Source: Pseudomonadota bacterium (GTDB lineage: Bacteria; Pseudomonadota; Gammaproteobacteria; Steroidobacterales; Steroidobacteraceae). From it: a stretch of 13,801 bases of DNA. The stretch is taken from assembly GCA_021792815.1 (NCBI GenBank), contig JAJYTX010000029.1:1-13801 (forward strand), read 5' to 3'. Shown piece by piece: positions 7,064 through 13,801 of this stretch (its first letter is position 1; each line of letters starts with the position of its first letter). The notes under the pieces are model-generated. The model worked only from the letters and a program-made list of their open reading frames with translations. It was not told the DNA's origin and did no database searches. The position numbers were made by a program, and so were the translations under genes.

Positions 7064-8098
7064 ATGCTGCGGGAACATTCCGTGCGCCCTGACTCCGCCT
7101 CGCTCAGCCACTTCGGCTTCCTGACGCTGCGGCGCTTTTCCATGATCGCCTTCACCAATGCGGTCGAGCCGTTGCGCATGGCCAATTATCTGGCCGGGCG
7201 TGAGCTGTACCGCTGGTCGGTGTACTCCCCCGACGGCGAACCGGTGGCCGCCAGCAACGGCCTGACCCTCACCCCGACCCGGCGGATCGACGAAACGGCG
7301 CTGCCGGACATCCTGTTCGTCTGCAGCGGGATCGACGTGCAGCACGCCGTCGATGATGAGCTGATCCGGCTGCTGCGCCGCCTGGCGCAGCGGCGGTTGA
7401 ACCTGGGAGCGCTGTGCACCGGCGCGTATGCCCTCGCCAGGGCAGGGCTTCTCGAAGGCTACCGCTGCGCCATTCACTGGGAGAACCTGTGGGCGCTGCG
7501 CGAGACCTTCCCGCGGGTCGCGTTCACACCGGACCTGTTCGTCATCGACCGCGACCGTTGCACCTGCACCGGCGGGATCGCGCCGCTTGACCTGGTGCTG
7601 CACCTGATCACCCCGCGCATCGGCCGCACCGTCGCCGCCGGCATCTCCGAGGAGTTCATCGTCGCGCGCATCCGTGACAGCCAGGATCGCCAGCACATCC
7701 CGCTCGCCGCCCGCCTCGGCGGCAGCCACCGGTCGATCACCCAGGCCGCACAGCTGATGGAAGCCAATATCGAGGAACCACTCTCGCTCGAGGAGCTCAC
7801 GCGGCTCAGCGACGTATCACAGCGCCAGCTGCAGCGCCTGTTCCGCCGCAACCTCGGCGTGACTCCGGCGCAGTATTACGCCACCGTCCGCCTGCACCGT
7901 GCCCGCGAGCTGCTGCAGCAGACGGCGATGCCTGTCATGGACATCACGCTGGCCTGCGGCTTCCGCTCACCCTGTCATTTCAGCCGCTCGTACCGGGCGC
8001 TCTTCGGTCACCCTCCGAGCCGGGAGCGGCGCTCGACACCGCCTGGACCGGCATCCGCCCGGAATCGCTCCCCCGCGAGCGGAGGGACGTCTTCCTAA
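7064..8098 (+). CDS. GbdR/CdhR-like transcriptional regulator (DJ-1/PfpI domain plus AraC HTH)
   Basis: A 344-residue regulator. Residues about 15-200 are a DJ-1/PfpI (class I glutamine amidotransferase-like) sensor domain, with the nucleophile-elbow segment LGALCTGAYALARAG (C118) and the segment IHWENLWALRETFP, which closely resembles GbdR, the activator of glycine betaine and dimethylglycine catabolism in Pseudomonas. Also GbdR-like are FSMIAFTNAVEPLRMANYL near the N-terminus and ISEEFIVARIRDSQDRQ before the DNA-binding part. Residues about 223-318 form the AraC double helix-turn-helix, ending in CGFRSPCHFSRSYRALFGHPPSRER. The last 25 residues are low-complexity. It begins 64 bases after choV on the same strand and probably shares its transcript, so a ligand made from choline (betaine or dimethylglycine) is the best guess. 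The ribosome site at the ATG is weak. Exact orthology to gbdR is not proven. Confidence 0.85.
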   Translation: MLREHSVRPDSASLSHFGFLTLRRFSMIAFTNAVEPLRMANYLAGRELYRWSVYSPDGEPVAASNGLTLTPTRRIDETALPDILFVCSGIDVQHAVDDELIRLLRRLAQRRLNLGALCTGAYALARAGLLEGYRCAIHWENLWALRETFPRVAFTPDLFVIDRDRCTCTGGIAPLDLVLHLITPRIGRTVAAGISEEFIVARIRDSQDRQHIPLAARLGGSHRSITQAAQLMEANIEEPLSLEELTRLSDVSQRQLQRLFRRNLGVTPAQYYATVRLHRARELLQQTAMPVMDITLACGFRSPCHFSRSYRALFGHPPSRERRSTPPGPASARNRSPASGGTSS

Positions 8099-8244
8099 AT
8101 AGTCAATCAATGATCCCGGCAGCGCGACGAAATTTCAGTTGTAATGTAACTTATTGTTTATACTGATTATTTTAAAGTATTAAAAGAAGTCTTGCATAGC
8201 GCCGTGCCATTGTGGAATATACGTATGCGTGATGCCCAAGCACT
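8099..8244 (+). promoter_or_regulatory. AT-rich intergenic promoter region of the second regulator
   Basis: This gap is strikingly AT-rich against its GC-rich surroundings, most of all at 8131-8190. It contains a good -10-like hexamer TATACT (8159-8164) and a second candidate TATTAA (8178-8183), the latter 18 bases after TTGTTT (8154-8159). Boxes are tentative, but the composition and position make this the likely promoter for the regulator at 8260. I found no clear operator palindrome. Confidence 0.45.
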
Positions 8245-8259
8245 TTGAGTGACCGTTCA

Positions 8260-9309
8260 ATGCTGCAGTCATGCGGACCTCGCAAGGTTTCCCCGGATCG
8301 GCTGCAGCGCCCATCACTGCGTGTCGGCATCGTTCTCGCCGAGCATTTCACCCTATCCGCCTTCGCCGTTTTCGTGGACCACCTGCGTCTCGCCGCCGAC
8401 GAGGGCGATCGCAGCCGGCCCGTGCGCGTGCATTGGTCCATCATGTCGGCGCGCCATGAGCCGATCAGTGCCAGCTGCGGGGTGGCACTGCAGCCCACCA
8501 GTCCTTTGCTGCCGGCCGACGCTCTCGATTACGTGGTCGTGGTCGGCGGCATCCTGCACGCCGGCCCGCAGGTCGACGAGCTCACCCTGCGCTACCTGCG
8601 GGAGATCGGCGCAGGCGGCCTGGCGCTGATCGGCATCTGCACCGGCAGCTTCGTGCTGTGCCGCGCGGGGCTGATGAAGGGCCGCTGCTCCTGCGTCAGC
8701 TGGTATCACTACCAGGATTTTCGCGAGGCCTTTCCCGATCAGGAGGTGGTGGCCGACCGGATCTTTCTCGCCGACGGACCCCGCATCACCTGCGCCGGCG
8801 GGGCCGGAGCCGCCGCGCTCGCCTCGCACCTGATCGAACGTCACCTCGGCCGGGGGACCGCCTACAAGGCCAGCCAGGTGCTGCTGTTCGACGGTCCGCG
8901 CCAAGGCAACGACGCGCAGCCGCATCCGCCGATGTCCGAGAGCGTCAACGAGCCGCGGGTGCGGCGCGCGCTGCTGCTGATGGAGCAGAACCTGACGCGG
9001 CCCATCGCCATTGGCGCCATCGCCGACGAGCTCGGCGTCTCGGTCAGACAGCTCGAGCGGCTGTGCCGCGAGCAGCTCGGCCTGGGCCCGGCCTCGCTGT
9101 ATCGCCAGCTGCGCATGCGTTACGCCAACTGGCTGATCGAGAACACCGACCGCTCCGTGACCGAGATCGCCATCGAGGCGGGCTTCGCGGACTGCGCCCA
9201 CTTCTCCCGGCAGTTCAAGGACGTCTACGGCTTTTCCCCCTCACGCCACCGGCTGCAGCCACACCCGACCGGCAGTGCCGACGTTGCCCACGCACGGGTC
9301 TTCGAATAA
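8260..9309 (+). CDS. GlxA-family transcriptional regulator (DJ-1/PfpI domain plus AraC HTH)
   Basis: A 349-residue regulator of the same architecture as its upstream neighbour but clearly different in sequence. ATG 8260 is preferred because GAGTGA (8247-8252) is 7 bases upstream; an in-frame TTG at 8245 is the alternative. The sensor domain (about 15-205) begins LRVGIVLAEHFTLSAFAVFVDHLRLA and has the elbow segment LIGICTGSFVLCRAG (C127). Where the GbdR-like protein has IHWENL, this one has VSWYHYQDFREAFP, so its ligand pocket probably differs. The AraC helix-turn-helix domain spans about 230-330 (NEPRVRRALLLMEQN through FADCAHFSRQFKDVYGFSPSRHR). It lies between the choline transporter genes and the TonB-dependent receptor, and is a candidate regulator of the latter; this is inferred from position. 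Related proteins include carnitine and arginine regulators; I cannot name the ligand. Confidence 0.85.
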   Translation: MLQSCGPRKVSPDRLQRPSLRVGIVLAEHFTLSAFAVFVDHLRLAADEGDRSRPVRVHWSIMSARHEPISASCGVALQPTSPLLPADALDYVVVVGGILHAGPQVDELTLRYLREIGAGGLALIGICTGSFVLCRAGLMKGRCSCVSWYHYQDFREAFPDQEVVADRIFLADGPRITCAGGAGAAALASHLIERHLGRGTAYKASQVLLFDGPRQGNDAQPHPPMSESVNEPRVRRALLLMEQNLTRPIAIGAIADELGVSVRQLERLCREQLGLGPASLYRQLRMRYANWLIENTDRSVTEIAIEAGFADCAHFSRQFKDVYGFSPSRHRLQPHPTGSADVAHARVFE

Positions 9310-9626
9310 CGCGACGCACATCCTCCACCGTCCGCAACCTGCATCCAATGTCCGGCCCGCAGCCGCTGCTGCAGGAGACGTTCCGTCGCCCTCAAACAGC
9401 AGCTCGGCGAGTCACGATCCAACAGCCGTCAGCGTCGATGTTGTCTCCGCCGGGCGCCGGGACCACTGCGTAACATCGAGTTGACGCATCCATTCAATCC
9501 CGCTGCGCCGCTCTCGGCTGTAATCGAGACGCTACCGGCATTGCCGCGCCCGCGGCGCTGACCGGCGGCCCGCGCCGCGCTGCGGCGGCGTCGGAACCAT
9601 AAGTAAATCCGGGGAGGGTTCGTTCG
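9310..9626 (+). promoter_or_regulatory. 317-base gap upstream of the TonB-dependent receptor
   Basis: No credible gene is seen here; small open frames lack family features. It must contain the receptor's promoter and leader unless there is readthrough from the regulator. A TTGACG at 9481-9486 is a -35-like hexamer, but no -10 box lies at 16-18 bases. Near the 3' end are a strong hairpin (listed separately) and the receptor's ribosome site GGGGAGGG (9611-9618). No T-rich terminator follows the regulator gene. Confidence 0.4.
9551..9579 (+). repeat. Perfect 8-bp inverted repeat (hairpin) in the receptor leader
   Basis: CGCGGCGC (9551-9558) and GCGCCGCG (9572-9579) are exact complements around a 13-base loop. 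Every pair is G-C, so the stem would be very stable. It lies about 30 bases before the receptor's ribosome site and is not followed by T residues, so it is not a standard terminator. It could affect messenger stability or translation, or be chance in GC-rich DNA. Confidence 0.4.
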
Positions 9627-12365
9627 ATGAAATCGAAGGTGTCTTACGCGGTGGCCGCCATACTGAGCGGCGCTTCCCTCGGGGCATTCGCCGCCACCCC
9701 CGCGCCACAGGCCACGGCATCGAGCCCGCCCGCCCGCCCCGCCGCCGGCGCCGCCCACGCGCCTGCCGGCTCCGGCGCCCGTCTCGGCGCGCTCTCGGAG
9801 ATCGTGGTCACCGCCCAGCGCCGCCGGCAGAACATCCAGGACGTGCCGATCACCATGCAGGCGCTCACCTCGCGCACGCTGTCGCAGCTCAACATATCCA
9901 CGTTCGACGACTACATCAAGTTTCTGCCGAACGTCACCGTCGCGAACAACGGCCCGGGCCAGAGCGAAGTGTTCATGCGCGGCCTGTCGGCCGGCTCGCA
10001 GGCCAGCCAGGGCAGCGGCTCCACCGGACTGTGGCCGAATGTCGCCATCTATCTCGACAACCAGTCGGCGCAGCTTCCCGGCCGCAATCTCGACATCTAC
10101 GCCGCCGACCTCAACCGCATCGAGGTGCTCGAGGGTCCACAGGGCACCCTGTTCGGCGCCGGCGCCGAGGCCGGCGTGATCCGTTACATCACCAACAAGC
10201 CGAAGCTCGACGTGACAGAGGGCAACGTCAGGGCCGGCTACGGCATCACCGCCCACGGCGATCCCAACACCAACGTCTCCGCCGTCATCAACCTGCCGCT
10301 GATCAGCGGCAGGATGGCGGTGCGCGCGGTGATCTACGACGATCGCCGCGGCGGCTACATCAACAACGTGCCGGCGACCTTCACCCGCCGGGACACCGAC
10401 ATCGGCATCCACTACGCGAATTACCCGGCCGTAAACGGCCGCTGCCCGGACCGCGGACCGAACAGCGGCTGGTGCGTCCCTCCGGGCAGTCCGTCGATCA
10501 ACAACGATGCGATCGCCGGCCGCGCCATCAACCCGGTCACCTATCAGGGCATACGCGTCGAGGCGCTGTACAGGTTCAACGACGACTGGGACGCGCTCAT
10601 CACGCAGTCCTACCAGAACATGGACTCCCAGGGCGTGTTCTACGACCAGCCGAACGCCTCGGACGGCCGGCCGCTCGCGCCCCTGGAGGTGACGCTGTTC
10701 AACAATGCCCACGACAAAGACCGCTTCGAGGACACCGCCTGGACCGTGCACGGCAGGCTGGGACCGCTGCGCGCGGTCTACACCGGCGGCTACCTCGACC
10801 GGAACGTCGACCAGGTGGGCGACTACACCAACTATGCGCGCGGCGTATACGCCGACTACTACCAGTGCTACGGCCCCGGCACAGGTTATGACACCAGCCT
10901 GAAGTCCACCTGCTTCTCCCCGAGCGCCACCTGGCACTCCATGGAACGCAACACACACCTGCAGAACGAGTTCCGGCTGAGCACGCCGGGCTCCTGGCGG
11001 GCCCGCGGCATCATCGGCGTGTATGCCGATGACCTGAAGCTCTGGGACCAGACGGACTGGCGCTACCGGACCGTGCCGAGCTGCACGAGCAATGCGCCGG
11101 CGGGCAGCCCCGGAAATTCCGGCTGCTTCGCCACCATCGGCACGATGCCCGGCACCACCGTGCAGAACCCCGGACTGCAGACTCCGAACAGCTCGTTCTA
11201 CCAGGACACCATGCGCGAGGCCAAACAGCTCGCGTTTTACGTGTCCGCCGATTACGACCTGATTCCGCACGTGCTCACAGTCACGCTCGGCACACGCCAC
11301 TTCCGATTCGACAACTCCTCGGTCGGCAGCGTCACCAGCAGCTTCGGCTGCTTCGAGGCCGGCACGCCGGTCGGCGGTTGCGCCAACCCCAGCTATTCGT
11401 ACAATCTCAATGCGCAGCATCTGCGCGACACCGAGACCGGCTGGCGCAGCCGCGCCAACCTCACCTGGCACATCACCCGCAGCGTGATGGTGTACTACAC
11501 CTTTTCGCAGGGTTACCGGCCGGGCGGCTTCAACCAGAACGGCGGCGCGCTGCACGCTCCGGGCCCGGACGGGGTGGCTCAGTACGCGGTGCCGAAGGCC
11601 TATCATCCGGACACCCTGACCAACAACGAGTTCGGCTGGAAGACGGTGCTGCTCGACCACCACCTGGAGTGGGATGGCGCCATCTATCGTGAAAACTGGA
11701 ACGACGTGCAGGTGGAGTTCTTCGATCCCGGCCTGGTGGGCAACATCTTCTACGACACCAATGGCCAGAATTTCGTGGTCAAGGGCGTCGAAACCTCGTT
11801 CATCGCGCGACTCGCCCCCGGACTGACGCTGCAGGGCGCGGCCTCCTGGAACCGCAGCCGTCAGATCAACTCTCCGGCACTGATCGACAACAATCCGGCG
11901 AGCGTCAACTACGGCAAACCGATCACCGAGCTGTGCTCGAGCGCCGGCACGAACTGCGCGCCGATCACCAACCCCTTCGGCCCGATCGGCTCGCCGACCG
12001 CCGACTCGCCGCCGATGGAGTTCAACCTGCGGGTGCGCTACCAGTTCCGGCCGATCGACGGTTACTTCCCGTCCATCGAGTTCGGCGCCACGCACACCGA
12101 TCACTCGTTCACGCAGGCCGGCGCCAATCCGACGATCGCCCAGGCCGGCGCCATCAGCACCGCGCGCCTGCGCTTCGAAAACCCCTCGTACACGACGTAC
12201 GAGGCCTCCTTGGGCGTGTCGAAGGGCAAGTGGTACGTACACCTGTACGGGGACAATCTCGCCAATTCCCACGCCAGCACCTTCATCAGCACCGACCAGT
12301 TCATCGTGGCCCAGACGCCGCTGCGGCCGCGGGTGCTGGGCCTGGAGTGGGGTTACCACTTCTGA
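9627..12365 (+). CDS. TonB-dependent outer-membrane receptor
   Basis: A 912-residue outer-membrane transporter that uses TonB-ExbBD energy to import a scarce substrate. The ATG has an excellent ribosome site GGGGAGGG (9611-9618), 8 bases upstream. A signal peptide (KSKVSYAVAAILSGASLGAFA, residues 2-22) is followed by an Ala/Pro-rich spacer (about 23-55), then the plug domain opening at SEIVVTAQRRRQNIQDVPIT (from 57), which may also serve as the TonB box. Conserved plug features are VFMRGLS, the segment DLNRIEVLEGPQGTLFGAGA, and the plug end IRYITNKP. A long 22-strand barrel follows, with FSQGYRPGGFN and a C-terminal strand ending WGYHF, the terminal aromatic expected for BAM-mediated assembly. 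Cysteine pairs in barrel loops (e.g. around NGRCPDRGP and GWCVPP) could form disulfides. No FecA-type signalling extension. The substrate is unknown; context suggests a quaternary amine or conjugate, which is inference. The FAD oxidoreductase follows after 96 bases. Confidence 0.92.
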   Translation: MKSKVSYAVAAILSGASLGAFAATPAPQATASSPPARPAAGAAHAPAGSGARLGALSEIVVTAQRRRQNIQDVPITMQALTSRTLSQLNISTFDDYIKFLPNVTVANNGPGQSEVFMRGLSAGSQASQGSGSTGLWPNVAIYLDNQSAQLPGRNLDIYAADLNRIEVLEGPQGTLFGAGAEAGVIRYITNKPKLDVTEGNVRAGYGITAHGDPNTNVSAVINLPLISGRMAVRAVIYDDRRGGYINNVPATFTRRDTDIGIHYANYPAVNGRCPDRGPNSGWCVPPGSPSINNDAIAGRAINPVTYQGIRVEALYRFNDDWDALITQSYQNMDSQGVFYDQPNASDGRPLAPLEVTLFNNAHDKDRFEDTAWTVHGRLGPLRAVYTGGYLDRNVDQVGDYTNYARGVYADYYQCYGPGTGYDTSLKSTCFSPSATWHSMERNTHLQNEFRLSTPGSWRARGIIGVYADDLKLWDQTDWRYRTVPSCTSNAPAGSPGNSGCFATIGTMPGTTVQNPGLQTPNSSFYQDTMREAKQLAFYVSADYDLIPHVLTVTLGTRHFRFDNSSVGSVTSSFGCFEAGTPVGGCANPSYSYNLNAQHLRDTETGWRSRANLTWHITRSVMVYYTFSQGYRPGGFNQNGGALHAPGPDGVAQYAVPKAYHPDTLTNNEFGWKTVLLDHHLEWDGAIYRENWNDVQVEFFDPGLVGNIFYDTNGQNFVVKGVETSFIARLAPGLTLQGAASWNRSRQINSPALIDNNPASVNYGKPITELCSSAGTNCAPITNPFGPIGSPTADSPPMEFNLRVRYQFRPIDGYFPSIEFGATHTDHSFTQAGANPTIAQAGAISTARLRFENPSYTTYEASLGVSKGKWYVHLYGDNLANSHASTFISTDQFIVAQTPLRPRVLGLEWGYHF

Positions 12366-12374
12366 GGTCGACAC

Positions 12375-12390
12375 CACGCCGGAGGGCGTG
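12375..12390. repeat. Short hairpin just after the receptor stop codon
   Basis: CACGCC (12375-12380) and GGCGTG (12385-12390) form a perfect 6-bp stem with loop GGAG, starting 9 bases after the receptor stop. There is no T-run, so it is probably not a terminator. A 3'-end messenger-stabilising structure between the receptor and the oxidoreductase is possible. Confidence 0.3.
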
Positions 12391-12461
12391 ATCCAGGCGA
12401 GGCCGGGCGGCGCCACGACGGCCGCTTGACGGGGCCGGACGCCCGGCGGAGGCTGCATGCC

Positions 12462-13801
12462 ATGAGCAGGAAAATTCCCGAACCGGCGCGTTCGGTGGAT
12501 GTGGTGCATGAGACCGAGGTGCTCGTCGTCGGCAGCGGCCCCGGCGGGTTGTCTGCGGCGCTCGCGGCCGCGCGCGCCGGGGCGCGCACCACGCTGCTCG
12601 AGCGCTACGGCTGCTTTGGCGGCAACATCAGCCAGGTCGGCGTCGAGGGGTTTGCCTGGTACCGGCACCAGGGCACGGTCGACTGCGAGGGCATCGGCAT
12701 CGAACTCGAGCAGCGCGCCCGGGCAATGGGAGCGACCACGCCCGAGCCGCAGTCCCTGAGCCAGGCGCTGGATGCGGAGCTGTTCAAATATGTCGCCGAC
12801 GTGCTGGTGGAGGAAGCCGGCGTCACGCCGCTGCTGCACCGGCTGTGCGTAGCGCCGATACTGGAGCACGGTGTCGTGCGCGGCGTCATGACGGAAAGCA
12901 AATCCGGCCGCGAGGCGCTGCTGGCGGAGCGGGTGATCGATGCGACGGGGGATGCAGACCTCGCCGCACGCGCCGGCGCACCGGTGCGCAAAGCCCCGAA
13001 AGAGCAGCTGATGGCCGCCTCGGTCATGTTCTCGATGGCGGGGGTCGACAAAGCCCGCTTTCTCGAGCAGGTTCGCGCCGACCCGCAGACCTACCGGGAC
13101 TGGGCCGGCAGCGGCGAGTGGCACATTGAAACCGGCGGTAAGGAAGACGACCTGTTCTCGCCGTTCCTGCGCAAGCCATTCAAGCGGGCGGTCGAAGCCG
13201 GCGTCATTCCCGCCAACCTGAGCACCATCGCCGGCACCTGGGGCGGCATCTCCGATCAGGGCGAGCTCACCTATCTCAACCTCGTCCACCTGCCGGGCGT
13301 AGACGGTACCGACGCCGGCGACCTGACGCGCGCCGAGATCGAGGGGCGCAGGCAGGCGATTCACGCCGTCGAGGCACTCAGGCGGTTCATGCCCGGCTGC
13401 GAGCACTCTAAGCTGCGCAACTTCGGCATGACGCTCGGGGTGCGCGAGACGCGCAAGATCGATGCGTTGTACAACCTGACCGCGGCCGACGTGCGCGGCG
13501 AGGCGCGCTTCGAGGATGCGATCGGTATTTTTCCCGAGTTCATCGACGGTTACGGCCTGCTGATCCTGCCGACCACGGGGCGCTATTTCCATGTCCCCTA
13601 CCGCTCCCTCGTACCGAGGCAGGTCGGGCATCTGCTGGTCGCCGGACGTTCCATCGGCGGCGACCGGATCTCGCATGCCGCGGTGCGCAACATGATGTGC
13701 TGTGCGGTGAGCGGCCAGGGCGCGGGCGTCGCTGCCGCCGTTTCGCTGCGCACCGGTGAGCCGTTCGACCGGCTCGACCTGCGCAAGGTGCGCCGGGAGC
13801 T
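12462..13801 (+). CDS. FAD-dependent oxidoreductase (FAD_oxidored family), truncated by the window end
   Basis: 446 codons are visible with no stop before the window ends. ATG 12462 has GGAGG (12448-12452) 9 bases upstream; an ATG at 12457 is out of frame. A Rossmann FAD motif GSGPGG (24-29) is followed by the ribose-binding acid E47 in TTLLERYGCFGGN, with C51 close to the flavin. The segment VIDATGDADLAARAGAP is the family's GD-type FAD contact. Later features are GMTLGVRETRKIDALYNLT and the C-terminal LLVAGRSIGGDRISHAAVRNM with a GQGAGVAAA helix, all as in the PF12831-type flavoproteins, whose substrates are mostly unknown. No signal peptide or membrane segment, so it should be cytoplasmic; the visible part already approaches the usual family length, so little is missing. 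Its place behind the receptor suggests oxidation of the imported compound, which is inference. Confidence 0.85.
   Translation, partial: MSRKIPEPARSVDVVHETEVLVVGSGPGGLSAALAAARAGARTTLLERYGCFGGNISQVGVEGFAWYRHQGTVDCEGIGIELEQRARAMGATTPEPQSLSQALDAELFKYVADVLVEEAGVTPLLHRLCVAPILEHGVVRGVMTESKSGREALLAERVIDATGDADLAARAGAPVRKAPKEQLMAASVMFSMAGVDKARFLEQVRADPQTYRDWAGSGEWHIETGGKEDDLFSPFLRKPFKRAVEAGVIPANLSTIAGTWGGISDQGELTYLNLVHLPGVDGTDAGDLTRAEIEGRRQAIHAVEALRRFMPGCEHSKLRNFGMTLGVRETRKIDALYNLTAADVRGEARFEDAIGIFPEFIDGYGLLILPTTGRYFHVPYRSLVPRQVGHLLVAGRSIGGDRISHAAVRNMMCCAVSGQGAGVAAAVSLRTGEPFDRLDLRKVRRE

Noticed and set aside
5527..7185. A 552-codon minus-strand open frame opposite the permease end and the ATPase
   Set aside because: Codon-aligned shadow of choV; sense-strand Walker and signature motifs settle the coding strand.
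9481..9524. TTGACG and TGTAAT as a promoter for the receptor
   Set aside because: The spacing is 32 bases, far from the 16-18 needed, so they do not form one promoter.
9429..13676. A 1,415-codon open frame on the minus strand, opposite the receptor and the FAD oxidoreductase
   Set aside because: Its codons are aligned with those of both sense genes, so it would be closed only by TTA, CTA or TCA codons on the sense strand, which GC-rich genes rarely use. The translation is low-complexity (Arg/Ala/Val/Gly-rich) with no family signature, while both sense frames have clear motifs and ribosome sites.

Overview
This is a GC-rich, densely coded stretch of a Gram-negative chromosome. A TonB-dependent outer-membrane receptor, a lipoprotein with a lipobox, a periplasmic binding domain fused to an inner-membrane permease, and GlxA/GbdR-type regulators together point to a proteobacterium. 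I would guess a gammaproteobacterium of the Xanthomonadales/Nevskiales type, but that placement is inference; no marker gene here fixes the lineage.

Left part (1-2,500): a truncated minus-strand tRNA-Ala(CGC) with a readable promoter; a Bcp/PrxQ peroxiredoxin; a convergent gene whose stop codon abuts that of the peroxiredoxin and which encodes a membrane-anchored histidine-phosphatase-fold protein lacking both catalytic histidines; and, divergent from it, a GGDEF diguanylate cyclase with an intact active site, an intact inhibitory site and a degenerate receiver-like N-terminus. A large inverted repeat follows the cyclase.

Middle-left (2,589-4,066): a two-gene unit with a 4-base overlap, encoding a caa3-type CtaG membrane protein and a SCO/SenC copper lipoprotein. 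Both are cytochrome-oxidase copper-assembly factors, but no oxidase subunits are in view.

Middle (4,148-9,309): a choline-type ABC importer and two regulators. The first gene fuses a ChoX-like choline-binding domain, with a signal peptide, to a ChoW-like permease in one polypeptide. The aromatic-cage residues have the same spacing as those I recall for Sinorhizobium ChoX. A ChoV-type ATPase follows with a 4-base overlap. Next is a GbdR-like regulator (DJ-1/PfpI domain plus AraC helix-turn-helix), then a 146-base AT-rich gap, then a second, divergent-in-sequence GlxA-family regulator.

Right part (9,627-13,801): a 912-residue TonB-dependent receptor with a strong ribosome binding site, followed by an FAD-dependent oxidoreductase that runs off the window. 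Taken together, 4.1-13.8 kb reads as an uptake and oxidation locus for a choline/betaine/carnitine-like quaternary amine: outer-membrane receptor, fused inner-membrane importer, two amine-type regulators and one flavoenzyme. The importer assignment is strong. The link of receptor and flavoenzyme to the same substrate is inference from position only.
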